A stretch of 64,000 nt of DNA, from positions 1-64,000 of the forward strand of contig JBQDDG010000014.1 of assembly GCA_052093225.1 (NCBI GenBank), read 5' to 3'. The notes under the pieces are model-generated. The model was not told the origin of the DNA. It saw only the letters and a program-made list of their open reading frames with translations, and ran no database searches. Position numbers and translations under genes: made by a program. Shown one piece after another: positions 41,235-49,781 of this stretch. Numbering within the stretch: position 1 is the first letter of the stretch; each line of letters opens with the position of its first letter. This DNA is from JB111 sp052093225 (GTDB taxonomy: Bacteria; Actinomycetota; Actinomycetes; Actinomycetales; Actinomycetaceae).

Positions 41235-42041
41235 TCAGTCCTGTGCGGCGAGGTCGGCCAGGCGTTCGGGGTCCAGGATGGCCGTCCAGCGGCGTCCTGA
41301 GTCGATGATGCCGTCCTTGCGCAGCCGGCTCATCGCGCGGGAGGCGGACTCCGTGGTCGATCCCGCCATGCCGGCAAGATCGGCGCGGGACAGGGGGATC
41401 TGGATCAGCGTGCCCTGGGTTCCCGTTTCGCCGAACTTCTCCGCCAGCCGCAGCAGCGTGGCCGCGACCCGCTGGGCGACGGTCGCCGTCGACTGCTGGG
41501 TCGTCGAGGATCGGGCCAGCGAGAGCTGCGCCGAGAGGCTGTCGAGAACGCGCAGGGCGACCTGCGGTTGCGCCGTCAGGATCTCGCGAAACGCCGCGGT
41601 GCCGATCCGCAGCGCGCAGACCGTCGTCAGGGCCTGCACGGTCTCGGTGTGCTGCGGCTGGCCGAGGCTCTGCAGGCCGCCGAACAGGTCGCCCGGTGCG
41701 ATCAGGTCGACGACGACCTCCTGCCCGTCGGGGGTGGAGCGGAATGCCTTCGCCCGGCCCGATGCGAGCACGTACAGGTGCTCGGCGGGGTCGCCGAACT
41801 GGTACAGCGGGTCGTCCGCGGCCCAGGAGAGCGCGGTCATCCTCGCGTTCACGTCGGTCAGCCGGTCCGAGGTGAGGTCGGCGAACAGGTCGACGTGCTG
41901 CAGCACGCGCAGCCGGACGTCCGGGGAGCAGGAGTGCGGCTGAGCGCAGCTGGCGCGCAGCGGGATGCGCCGACGCTCCGCGGGAACATCCGGCGAAGTA
42001 GCTGCAGGGGGTCGAGTGGTGACGTCCGGTGCAGTGCTCAC
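41235..42041 (-). CDS. Crp/Fnr family regulator, FNR-like
   Basis: The product is 268 aa: cyclic-nucleotide-binding-type beta-roll (about 45-165) and winged helix (about 190-255). The recognition helix 'GSTTESASRAMSRL' contains E-x-x-S-R, the residues that read TTGAT half-sites in FNR. Cysteines at 32, 38 ('SCAQPHSC', C-x5-C) and 142 resemble three of the four FNR cluster ligands, so a redox or O2/NO-sensing Fe-S cluster is possible, but the first Cys is missing. GTG 42041 has GGAGG upstream. It lies amid three genes with matching boxes. Confidence 0.9.
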   Translation of the reverse strand: MSTAPDVTTRPPAATSPDVPAERRRIPLRASCAQPHSCSPDVRLRVLQHVDLFADLTSDRLTDVNARMTALSWAADDPLYQFGDPAEHLYVLASGRAKAFRSTPDGQEVVVDLIAPGDLFGGLQSLGQPQHTETVQALTTVCALRIGTAAFREILTAQPQVALRVLDSLSAQLSLARSSTTQQSTATVAQRVAATLLRLAEKFGETGTQGTLIQIPLSRADLAGMAGSTTESASRAMSRLRKDGIIDSGRRWTAILDPERLADLAAQD

Positions 42042-42129
42042 GATGGGCCTCCGTCTCGAACACCATCACAGATTCTCGGAAGATTCCAGGCCGAGCATCA
42101 GCGCCCTTGGTTCCGCAGATCCGTTCGGA

Positions 42130-43035
42130 TCAGATCTTGAGCACGACCTTGCCGGTCGCGTGGCCGTCCTCGACGACGGCGATCGCGTCGGCCGCCCGCT
42201 CGAGCGGGTACACGGCCGAGACGTGCGGGTCGACCAGGTTGTACTCCACCACCCCGGTGATCTTCTCCAACGCCTCCGCGGTGCGTACGAGCGCCGCACC
42301 GCCCAGCTCCTCGGCCGTCCTCCCGTCCGCGGCCGAGACGATGGCCCGCGGGTCCTTCGCCAGCGGCGCGAGCTCCCGCAGCGCGTCGCCGCCCACGAGA
42401 TCCAGGATCAGGTCCACACCATCGGGGGCGACCTCGCGGACGCGGTCGGCCGCGCCCTCGCCCGAGGACACGAAGGTTGCGCCGACTTCCTCGACGACCT
42501 CGCGCTTGGCCTGCGAGGCGACGCCGATCACGGTGAACTCGTGCACGCGACCGATCTGGGCGGCCATGAGGCCGACCCCGCCGCCGGCGCCGACGATCAG
42601 CAGCGCCTGGCCCGTCTCGAGCTCGATCTGGTGGGTCCCGTCGTAGGCGGTGGCACCGGCGACCGGCAGGGTGGCAGCGTCGGTGAAGGAGATCTCCTCT
42701 GGTTTCGCGACCGTGGAGGCGGTATCGAGGACGGTGTCCTCGGCGAAGCCGCCGTACCCGGGCGCGACCGGTCCCAGGACCTCGTCGCCAACGGCGAAGT
42801 CCGCGACGCCCTCCCCGACAGCGGTGACGATGCCGGACACCTCGGTCCCCATCGGATGGGGCAGCGGCGATTCCTGGCCGAGGTACCCCGCGCGGATCTT
42901 CCAGTCGACGGGGTTGACGCCGGCGGCGCGGACCGCCACGGCCAGCTGCCCGGTGCCGGGCTGCGGCGCCGGAGCCGTGATCAGGTGCTGGTGCTCGGGG
43001 CCGCCGAAGGCGGTGAAGACGAACTGCTGGGACAT
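42130..43035 (-). CDS. NADP-dependent zinc-less alcohol dehydrogenase / quinone oxidoreductase
   Basis: The product is 301 aa. MDR-type blocks are 'RAAGVNPVDWKIRAGYLG', 'GTEVSGIVTAVGEGVADFAVGDEV' (in parts) and the NADP site 'LLIVGAGGGVGLMAAQIG'. There are no zinc-ligand cysteines, so it is the quinone-oxidoreductase type. ATG 43035 (MSQQFVFTAFGG) is preferred over ATG 43053. It is second in a unit whose first gene is a cupin fragment; the FNR-like promoter is 265 bp upstream. Confidence 0.9.
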   Translation of the reverse strand: MSQQFVFTAFGGPEHQHLITAPAPQPGTGQLAVAVRAAGVNPVDWKIRAGYLGQESPLPHPMGTEVSGIVTAVGEGVADFAVGDEVLGPVAPGYGGFAEDTVLDTASTVAKPEEISFTDAATLPVAGATAYDGTHQIELETGQALLIVGAGGGVGLMAAQIGRVHEFTVIGVASQAKREVVEEVGATFVSSGEGAADRVREVAPDGVDLILDLVGGDALRELAPLAKDPRAIVSAADGRTAEELGGAALVRTAEALEKITGVVEYNLVDPHVSAVYPLERAADAIAVVEDGHATGKVVLKI

Positions 43036-43122
43036 GACTTCTGCTTCTTTCATGAGATGGGAACGGGAGATCGGATACTCGGGCGTTCAGGCCGTCGGGG
43101 GCTCGTCCTGGCCGGTGTTGCT

Positions 43123-43254
43123 CTACGGGGTCACGACCACCGGCTGGGCGTGCTCTCCTGCCCGGAGCACCCGCCGGTAGGCGGAACTTTCCCGCGCGAC
43201 CTGTTCGATCGTGAAGTGAGCGAGATCGTGGTCCGCGGTGGAGCAGGTGCTCAT
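43123..43254 (-). pseudogene. Truncated cupin-type protein (N-terminal 43 aa)
   Basis: ATG 43254 with AAGGA 7 nt upstream opens MSTCSTADHDLAHFTIEQ, then 'ESSAYRRVLRAGEHAQPVVVTP' (22 residues in two parts), then TAG. The Y/F-R-x-V-L-x-T/A-G-E-H-x-Q-x-V-x-M pattern is how many small cupins begin, so the rest of a cupin appears to have been lost by deletion or nonsense. The start is 46 nt after the predicted FNR-driven transcript start, like the other two genes. It might alternatively serve as a short leader peptide. Confidence 0.55.
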
Positions 43255-43299
43255 GGTTGTTCCTTCTTGTCGTGATGTGGAACCCGTCGATCCGGGCTC

Positions 43300-43358
43300 T
43301 GCCTCGAACCTATGAGCGCCGGCCGGAGGCCTCCATGACCCCCATCAATCACCCGCAG
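43300..43358 (-). promoter_or_regulatory. FNR-like class II promoter of cupin-fragment/oxidoreductase unit
   Basis: On the minus strand: CTGCGGGTG (plus 43350-43358), dyad TTGATGGGGGTCAT (plus 43335-43348, centre 43341.5), -10 TAGGTT (plus 43307-43312), predicted start 43300. The centre is at -41.5. Beyond it, 43363-43565 holds no gene I can see. Confidence 0.8.
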
Positions 43359-43565
43359 AACCGGCACCGGTCAGCGCAGAATGTGGGGCGCAGGCACACC
43401 ACTTCGACAATCCGTACAGCCGACTTCGGAGGCGGACTCGAACCTTCCGCCGCGCGGAGGATTGCCCGACGCGAAGATCAGCTGAACTCGAGGAGTAGGC
43501 GGTACCCGCGGTGAACCACCGGTAATTCGGTCGCCCTGGCGCGCCACGTCCGCTGTGATCGGCAC

Positions 43566-44429
43566 ATGTCGATCACGATGACCACCCCGGCCGCTGCCGA
43601 CCTGCCCGCCGTCGTCGCCGAGCTCGCGACCTGGCAGGTGGACGCGGCACCGGTCCAGTTGCACCCGGGCGACATCGGGTGGCACTGGCGCAACGGCGCG
43701 GACGAGGTCGCCCGGGTGCTGCGCACCTGGCACGACGGCGGGCGGCTGCTCGCCGTGGGCTTCCTCGACGGACGCCAGCTCATGCGGCTCGGGATCGCCC
43801 CTCGGGCGACCGAGGACATCCGGCTGGCACGCGCCGTCGAGCAGGACGTGGCCGACCCGGGTCGCGGACTGCTCGACGCGGGAGAGGCGTCGGTCGAGGT
43901 GCCGCTCGGGACCGCGGTGGCCGACGCGCTGCTCGTCGCCGGCTGGACGGCCGGAGTCCCGTGGGCACCCCTGCGGCGCGACCTCTCGGAGCCGGTCGAG
44001 GAGCCGGGGGTGCGCATCCGGCTGGTCGGTCCGGAGCAGGCCGGTGACTGGGTCGACGTCCAGCGGTCGGCATTCGGCAGCACGCGCCTCACCGTCGAGA
44101 AGTGGCTGGCGATGTCGGACGCCCCGAACGTGGCGGACTCCCGGTGCCTGCTCGCCTACGACGACGCCGGCGCGCCGGTCGCCGGGGCGGCCGTCTGGTC
44201 CGCGGGCGAGGGGCGACCCGGACTCATCGAGCCGCTCGGCGCACACAGCGAGCATCGGGGGCGCGGGCATGGCCGCGCGATCACGCTCGCGTGCGCCGCC
44301 ACCCTGCGGGACATGGGCGCGTCCAGCGTCCTCGTGAAGACCGAGGGCCACAACGCCGCGGGCATCGCCGCCTACCGGTCGGCCGGTCTCGTGCCCGACC
44401 CGCCGGCACCGGACCTCACCAGGGCGTAG
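43566..44429 (+). CDS. GNAT family N-acetyltransferase (two-domain)
   Basis: The product is 287 aa. An N-terminal half with weak GNAT-like features is followed by a clear C-terminal domain: 'EPLGAHSEHRGRGHGRAITL' (acetyl-CoA loop R-G-x-G-x-G-R) and 'KTEGHNAAGIAAYRSAGL'. The acceptor is unknown. TGTGAT 6 nt before the ATG may be its -10. A strong hairpin follows the stop. Confidence 0.85.
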   Translation: MSITMTTPAAADLPAVVAELATWQVDAAPVQLHPGDIGWHWRNGADEVARVLRTWHDGGRLLAVGFLDGRQLMRLGIAPRATEDIRLARAVEQDVADPGRGLLDAGEASVEVPLGTAVADALLVAGWTAGVPWAPLRRDLSEPVEEPGVRIRLVGPEQAGDWVDVQRSAFGSTRLTVEKWLAMSDAPNVADSRCLLAYDDAGAPVAGAAVWSAGEGRPGLIEPLGAHSEHRGRGHGRAITLACAATLRDMGASSVLVKTEGHNAAGIAAYRSAGLVPDPPAPDLTRA

Positions 44430-44447
44430 GTGGCGCAGCGCGGCGAA

Positions 44448-44497
44448 CGGGTGGCAACTGACGCGTTTCCGGCCCGGGCAGAGTCAGTGGCCACCCG
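44448..44497. terminator. Bidirectional terminator-like hairpin
   Basis: CGGGTGGCAACTGAC and GTCAGTGGCCACCCG pair at 14 of 15 positions around a 20-nt loop, between convergent GNAT and HxlR genes. Confidence 0.7.
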
Positions 44498-44540
44498 CTC
44501 GGTGCGCCCGCGGCATCGAGAACCGCCCTGGCCGCCCCCG

Positions 44541-45197
44541 TCAGGCGGCGAACATGGTCACGACGCGGCGGACCTCGTCCGTGTCGCCGTCGATCTCCAT
44601 CTCCTCGAGCGGCACGCCGTCGTAGAGCACGCCCACCCACGTGGACGAGTCCCCGACGACGAGGGCCGCGGCGGACGGTGCCGCATCGCGCGTGATCTCC
44701 AGGACGTCGTCCGACCAGCTCAGCCGGTAGTCGTAGGGGCGGTGAGGGCTGCGCCGACCGTCGTGGAGCCGGAGGGCCAGCTCGACCGGGTCGGTGGGGC
44801 CCGTCTCGGGGGCCATCGTCAGCATCGATTGGACGGCGGCGTCGGGCGTGAGCCCGCCGTCGTCGGCCCGGACCGGCGAGTCGAGCGCCCACCGGCCCAG
44901 CGCGTTGAGCATGGGGCGCAACCCCTGCCCCCACGGAGTCACCCGATAGGCGGTGGCGCGCGCGGGCGGCGGCAGGTCGACGCGCTCGACGAGGCCCGTG
45001 GCCTCCAGCTCCCGCAGCCGGGTCGTGAGGACCGCGGGAGTCACGCCGCACAACCCCTCGGCCAGCTCGGTGAACCGCTTCGGCGCGAGCATGAGCTCGC
45101 GGAGGATCGGGTACGTCCACCTGTCCCCGAGGAGCTCGACGGCATGCGCGGTCGCGCAGCCGTCCCCCAGGTCGGCGTAGGAGCGCTTGATCGGCAT
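44541..45197 (-). CDS. HxlR family transcriptional regulator with C-terminal extension
   Basis: The product is 218 aa. The HxlR winged helix is 'CATAHAVELLGDRWTYPILRELMLAPKRFTELAEGLCGVTPAVLTTRLRELEATGLV' (in consecutive pieces). About 110 extra residues at the C-terminus resemble the SCP2-like extension found in some HxlR regulators. ATG 45197 opens MPIKRSYADLGDGC, the family's usual start. It is divergent from DUF899, with a palindrome between. Confidence 0.9.
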   Translation of the reverse strand: MPIKRSYADLGDGCATAHAVELLGDRWTYPILRELMLAPKRFTELAEGLCGVTPAVLTTRLRELEATGLVERVDLPPPARATAYRVTPWGQGLRPMLNALGRWALDSPVRADDGGLTPDAAVQSMLTMAPETGPTDPVELALRLHDGRRSPHRPYDYRLSWSDDVLEITRDAAPSAAALVVGDSSTWVGVLYDGVPLEEMEIDGDTDEVRRVVTMFAA

Positions 45198-45217
45198 ACC
45201 CACAGCGTCCCACATTT

Positions 45218-45234
45218 ACTATGGACAGCATAGT
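45218..45234. promoter_or_regulatory. HxlR operator candidate
   Basis: The perfect dyad ACTATG-GACAG-CATAGT lies in the AT-rich 61-bp gap between the divergent HxlR and DUF899 genes. It is placed to control both. Confidence 0.65.
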
Positions 45235-45258
45235 GATTGCTCTGTTAAACATATCGCC

Positions 45259-46038
45259 ATGGAGATCGCCGACAGGGTCGTCGACCGAGCCGGATGGGAA
45301 CGGGCCCAGGCCGAGCACCTCGTGGCCGAGAAGGCCCACACCCGCGCAGGGGACGCTCTCGCCGCCGCCCGCAGGCGGCTACCGCTCACCCGCGTCGAGC
45401 CGGCCGTGCTGATCGGGCAGGAAGACGAGGTCCCGCTCACCTCGGCCTTCGACGGGCGCCAGCAGCTCCTCACCTACTCGTTCATGTGGCACCACGGCCG
45501 GCCGCACCACCAGCAGTGTCCCGGCTGCACCTTGTCCATCAGCCAGGTCTCCGAGGCCACCCGCGCCTACCTCGCCGAGCGGGACGTGACGTTCGCCGTG
45601 CTGTGCGAGGGGCCGTGGGAGGAGATCGCCGCCTACCGCGAGTTCATGGGGTGGACCATGCCCTGGTACTCCGCCGGGCGCGCGCTGGACAACGCCGCAC
45701 TCGCGGGAGGCGGTCCGCTGCGCGCCTTCCTCCGCGACGGTGACGACGTCTACCTCGCCTTCGAGACCAGGGACCGCGGCACCGAGGTCATGGACATGGC
45801 CCTCGGGCTGCTCGACAAGACGCTGCTCGGCCGGCAGGAGCAGTGGGAGGACTCCCCTGACGACTGGCCGCAGACCGCGACGGGCGCGTGGTGGCGACGG
45901 GACGGCCGCCCGGTCGCCCAGTGGCTGCGCACCGACGATCCCGTTCCCACGACCGAGCAGCCCGCCGACGACCAGACACCCGCCGGATCGCCGACCGTGA
46001 CCACCCATAGCAGAAGCACGGGACCCAACGATCGCTGA
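45259..46038 (+). CDS. DUF899 thioredoxin-like protein
   Basis: The product is 259 aa. 'LLTYSFMWHHGRPHHQQCPGCTLS' (in part) with C-P-G-C-T and 'CEGPWEEIAAYREFMGWTMPWYS' (in part) are the DUF899 hallmarks. The fold is thioredoxin-like, with unknown activity. HxlR regulators that respond to reactive electrophiles often control such genes, which fits the divergent layout here. Confidence 0.88.
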   Translation: MEIADRVVDRAGWERAQAEHLVAEKAHTRAGDALAAARRRLPLTRVEPAVLIGQEDEVPLTSAFDGRQQLLTYSFMWHHGRPHHQQCPGCTLSISQVSEATRAYLAERDVTFAVLCEGPWEEIAAYREFMGWTMPWYSAGRALDNAALAGGGPLRAFLRDGDDVYLAFETRDRGTEVMDMALGLLDKTLLGRQEQWEDSPDDWPQTATGAWWRRDGRPVAQWLRTDDPVPTTEQPADDQTPAGSPTVTTHSRSTGPNDR

Positions 46039-46102
46039 ACCGCTCGGTCACCGAGCTGCTGAACCGCACGACTCCACCAACCGCAACACCGAAGGAGCCA
46101 CC

Positions 46103-46933
46103 GTGAGCACGACGACCACCCCCGAACCGACCACGCCTGCCGGCACGGCCACCGACGCCGCGCACGGCACCGTCACCTCGGCCGACGGCACCGAGATCGC
46201 CTGGAGCCGCACGGGCTCGGGCCCGGACCTCGTGATGGTGCACTGCGTCGCGACGTCCCGCTCGGCCACGCCGCAGCCAGACCTGCCGGGAGCCCTCGCC
46301 GAGCACTTCACGGTGTGGACCTACGACCGCCGCGGGACTGGCGAGAGCGGCATCACCGCGCCGTACGCCGTCGAGCGCGAGCTCGAGGACCTCGCCGCCG
46401 TCGTCGGTCTCGCCGAGGGCCGGCCCGTCACCGGGTACGGCTTCTCCTCCGGCGCGACCCTGCTGCTCCTGGCCGCCGAGGCGGGCGCCCCGCTCGCCCA
46501 CCTGACGCTCCTCGAGCCGCCGCTCATGCCCGAGGAGGACCCGGACCACCACGCTCGCGACCACGCGCAGAGCCTCATCGACGACGACCTCCACACTGCG
46601 CGGAACTGGTTCAACACCGACGTCGTCGGGGTCCCGGCGGAGGTGCTCGACGAGATGCCGCCGCCCACCGCCGAAGACCTGGAGAACACGCGGACGATCG
46701 TCCACGAGCTGACCTTCCTGCCCGGTACGTCGGCGGAACGGTTCGCGGGGATCACCACGCCCACTCTCGTCGTCGCCTCCGACGCCACTGACCCCGGCAT
46801 GCTCGACGGCGTCAAGCACCTCGCCGACACCGTCCCGGCCGTCACCACGACGATCGTGCCCGGCGAGTGGCACGGCGTCGACGACGAGCTCCTCGCGACG
46901 ACGATCCACGAGTACGTCGACGCAGACGCCTGA
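46103..46933 (+). CDS. Alpha/beta hydrolase
   Basis: The product is 276 aa. The nucleophile elbow is 'GYGFSSGATLL' (G-x-S-x-G), oxyanion-region 'VWTYDRRGTGES' and late histidine 'GEWHGVDDELL'. The acid is probably in 'ASDATDPGM'. Substrate is unknown. It is 64 bp after the DUF899 gene, with AAGGAG before the GTG/ATG, so it is probably co-transcribed. Confidence 0.9.
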   Translation: MSTTTTPEPTTPAGTATDAAHGTVTSADGTEIAWSRTGSGPDLVMVHCVATSRSATPQPDLPGALAEHFTVWTYDRRGTGESGITAPYAVERELEDLAAVVGLAEGRPVTGYGFSSGATLLLLAAEAGAPLAHLTLLEPPLMPEEDPDHHARDHAQSLIDDDLHTARNWFNTDVVGVPAEVLDEMPPPTAEDLENTRTIVHELTFLPGTSAERFAGITTPTLVVASDATDPGMLDGVKHLADTVPAVTTTIVPGEWHGVDDELLATTIHEYVDADA

Positions 46934-47055
46934 GATCCGCCCCCCTCGCCGAGGTGGACCCCTCAGGTCCGAGGCGGACCTCAACAGGGTCCGGCTCGGG
47001 CCGGGACGGTCCGCCTGGGCGCGACGGGCTGGGTGGGAGCGGGCTCCGGGCGGTG

Positions 47056-48120
47056 TCAGACGGCGGCGGCCTGCCGGTCCGCGCCCTCGGCAAGCGTCCG
47101 CAGCAGATCGGGCATGACGGCCTGGTTCCAGAAGTATCCGCAGTAGTGGGCCACGCCGAAGTTCTCGAGGTGCGTGCGCGCCGCCGCCATCCGTCGATCC
47201 ATCCCCTCGATACCGTCGTTGCACTCGAGGCCGAGATAGACGGTCGCGCCACCGATCGCCAGGTCGGCCAGCGGGGCGAAGTAGGCCTCGTCGGAATCGA
47301 CCATCGCGGGCAGGTGGAAGAAGTCGACCGCACCACCGGTGGCGCGCTGGATGGCGTTCGAGAGTCGTACGGGCAGGCCGATGTCCTCCAGCGCCTGCAC
47401 GGGGAAGCTGGGCGAGGTGCCACAACAGATGTGGAAGCCGACCCGTACGTCGTCGGGCAGCCCGGCCAGGTGGCCCTGGATGTAGTCGGCCGACGTGTAC
47501 TTCCCGAACAGGGAGTCGGCGGGCTCGTCGGGCACCCAGGAGAACAGCTTCGCCCAGGTACCGCCGATGTGGATCATCTCGGTGCAGTAGTCCACCTGGA
47601 CGCACAGCTCCTCGGCAGGGACCACCTCGAGGATGCGCCGGTACTCCTCCTGGAGCGCCTCCTGCCACGCCGTTGTCACCAGGTCCCACTCCGACGTGTC
47701 CGGGAAGGTGATCGAGATGACGTCGTGGGCGCCGGGCACGGAGACCTGGAACCGGGTGCCCTCCGGGATCCGGCCCTCACCCTGGAGGCGCTTGAAGGTG
47801 CGGTAGGAGTCGATGGCGTCAGCGGCGTAGGGCAGGCGACCGCGCAGGTCGACGGTCGCTCCGGGACGGATGCGCAGGGTCGTGAACACCTGGTAGGCGT
47901 GGTCCTCGCTCTGTCCGAGGTCGGCGTCGACCTCCTCGAAGCACGGTGCCTTGGCGAGCACCTCGTTGTTGACGGCACCGATCCAGCCGCGCCGCTGCGG
48001 CGTCGTCTCGCCGTCGGGCCAACTGAGGGCCCGGTCACCGATCGTGTCGGCCAGCAGAGTGAAGACGCCTTCCGCGTCCTCGGCCGGGATACCGCCCGAG
48101 AACATCACGTTCTGAGACAT
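47056..48120 (-). CDS. MetE/UROD-superfamily-like protein
   Basis: The product is 354 aa. Blocks such as 'RFQVSVPGAHDVISITFPD', 'CVQVDYCTEMIHIGG' and 'VGFHICCGTSPSFPVQAL' resemble the C-terminal barrel of cobalamin-independent methionine synthase and its relatives, including a H-x-C-C in the region of the zinc site. It is too short for MetE and lacks its N-terminal half, so a methyl- or alkyl-transferase of unknown substrate is more likely. ATG 48120 (MSQNVMFSGG) is favoured by AAGGGA 9-12 nt upstream; ATG 48138 is the alternative. Confidence 0.65.
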   Translation of the reverse strand: MSQNVMFSGGIPAEDAEGVFTLLADTIGDRALSWPDGETTPQRRGWIGAVNNEVLAKAPCFEEVDADLGQSEDHAYQVFTTLRIRPGATVDLRGRLPYAADAIDSYRTFKRLQGEGRIPEGTRFQVSVPGAHDVISITFPDTSEWDLVTTAWQEALQEEYRRILEVVPAEELCVQVDYCTEMIHIGGTWAKLFSWVPDEPADSLFGKYTSADYIQGHLAGLPDDVRVGFHICCGTSPSFPVQALEDIGLPVRLSNAIQRATGGAVDFFHLPAMVDSDEAYFAPLADLAIGGATVYLGLECNDGIEGMDRRMAAARTHLENFGVAHYCGYFWNQAVMPDLLRTLAEGADRQAAAV

Positions 48121-48388
48121 CCAGAAGTTTCCCTTCATTGAATTCGATGATGCATCAGCTGGAGCCGATCATCGTTGTCATCGGCGCGCGGTGACCGTAC
48201 AGGAACTCCATCCGCCTCGATCCTGCGATCTGTGGCCGTCTCAGCCACCGAATGGCGGTGCGCCGACAACGTCGCGAAACCGCTCGCCGTCGAACGCCGA
48301 CGGAAGCCGCGATCGATGGCCCGATCCGGCGTGGCGGGCCTCGGGGGCCGTTCACTGCGACCCCGGCGCGCGTGCTTCACTCGTCGAC

Positions 48389-49180
48389 GTGCCCGAGGAT
48401 CGCGAAGCAGACTCCGGGTGGAGCCGCGCGACGGCCGACCGCTCCCAGGACGACCCGCGACGCCGGTGGCCCGTGTTCGCCGTCGCCCTCGCCCTGCTCG
48501 CCGCGGCGCTCGCCCTGCTCGTCCCTCGCCTGGTCGGGCCGGACCGACCGGTGGATCTGCCGTTCGGTCCGTCAGCCGAGTGCACGGTGACGACGCCGGA
48601 CGGGGACCTCGAGCTCGACCGCGACGAGGCACGGCTCGCCACGACCGCCGTCGCGCTCGCGGCGCGCGGGGAGACGCCCCCGGAGACCGGCGATATCTAC
48701 GAGGCGGTGCTCGAGCTGCTCGCCACCGGGCCGCCCGACGACGCCGGCCCGAGCCTCGCGTGCCGCGGGGCGGTCGCGGAGAACCTTCCCGAGGAAGAGC
48801 TCACCGGGACCGGCCTCACCTCGCGCGCCCAGCGGGTGCTCGACGAGATGACCGAGGTGTTCGGCGAGCAGAGCCTCGGTGGGTTCGCGCCGGGCGGGGT
48901 GCAGCGAGCCGGCGAGTCCACGCACAACGACGGTCGGGCGATCGACGTCTTCTTCCGGCCCGTGACGGAGGAGAACCGCCGCGAGGGGTGGCGGCTCGCC
49001 CACTGGCTGGTCGCCCACGCCGATCAGCTCGACGTCCAGTACGTCATCTTCGACGACCGGATCTGGAGCGCCCACAGCACGCGTGGGCGGTGGCAGAACT
49101 ACGACGCCCCGGAGCCGGGAGGCGAGATCCTGCGCCACCTCGACCACGTGCACGTCGACGTGCACCGCGGGGGCGGATGA
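48389..49180 (+). CDS. Membrane-anchored protein with ARB-07466-like C-terminal domain
   Basis: The product is 263 aa from GTG 48389. One TM helix at about 25-45 follows an Arg-rich stretch, so the rest is extracytoplasmic. The C-terminal domain 'ESTHNDGRAIDVFFRPV', 'YVIFDDRIWSAHSTRGRWQNY' (in parts) and 'LRHLDHVHVDVH' keeps the H-x-x-G-R-A-x-D and H-x-D-H-V-H motifs of a D-Ala-D-Ala-carboxypeptidase-like fold common in actinobacterial cell-wall proteins. Catalysis is unproven. The true start is uncertain. Confidence 0.75.
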   Translation: MPEDREADSGWSRATADRSQDDPRRRWPVFAVALALLAAALALLVPRLVGPDRPVDLPFGPSAECTVTTPDGDLELDRDEARLATTAVALAARGETPPETGDIYEAVLELLATGPPDDAGPSLACRGAVAENLPEEELTGTGLTSRAQRVLDEMTEVFGEQSLGGFAPGGVQRAGESTHNDGRAIDVFFRPVTEENRREGWRLAHWLVAHADQLDVQYVIFDDRIWSAHSTRGRWQNYDAPEPGGEILRHLDHVHVDVHRGGG

Positions 49181-49197
49181 GCAACGGTGCGGGTCGG

Positions 49198-49656
49198 TCA
49201 GCGTCCGTAGCGGTCCGTCCGATCCCACGGCCAGTCGGCCTCGATCCATTGCGCGACCGCCTCGGCACGTGGCATGTCGACGTGCGCATGACTCGCACGA
49301 ACCTAGGACTGGACGTTCACGTCGAACTCGTCCGCTGGCGACGGGTAGATGTAGACGCAGCCGATGACGTCGCCGTCCGCAAGGTCGAGCACTGTGAAGG
49401 TGAAGCCCTTGCGTTCCGTGAAATCGTTCGCGTGCCGCTCGAGGTCGGCGAGGTTGCGCTCAGGGGACATCCCCTCGGGCGGGGGCCAGCTGCCGTCCGG
49501 GTAGCCCTTGGTCGCGCGGATGTGGTCGACGCTCGATCTCGATGCGGCACGGTCCGCCTCGTTGTGCCGCGGGCCGAGCGGCTCGAGACGGAACTCGTCC
49601 GCGACGAGGATGGTCGGCGGCTCGAAGTCACCCGGGACGAAGTCGCCGGTGCGCAT
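49198..49656 (-). pseudogene. GNAT-family acetyltransferase with in-frame TAG near the C-terminus
   Basis: The frame from ATG 49656 opens MRTGDFVPGDFEPP and contains 'GFTFTVLDLADGDVIGCVYIYP'. It meets TAG at 49303-49305 after 'EFDVNVQS', then continues in the same frame as VRASHAHVDMPRAEAVAQWI to a TGA at 49198. Relatives of this GNAT type have Trp at the TAG position (S-W-V-R-A), so TGG to TAG explains it. The last 34 residues would be lost. Confidence 0.7.
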
Positions 49657-49781
49657 GGCCCGACCGCAGGCGTGCGACCCCGCCGCCGCACCTGAATTCG
49701 CGCGGACGGTCGTCGTGTGCGCACCCGTGCCGGCAGCGTGGCACGGCCGCGCCCTGGGATCGGGAGCCGACAGAAGCGCGG

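Noticed and set aside
43420..43460. tRNA-like T-loop (GGTTCGAGTCC on the minus strand)
   Set aside because: The flanking bases do not form a 5-bp T-stem, and no acceptor or anticodon arm can be folded around it.
24434..49656. TAG read as a sense codon (two genes contain in-frame TAG)
   Set aside because: Many clearly complete genes here end in TAG (for example at 3555 and 9197), so TAG is a working stop. Nonsense mutation or base error is simpler.
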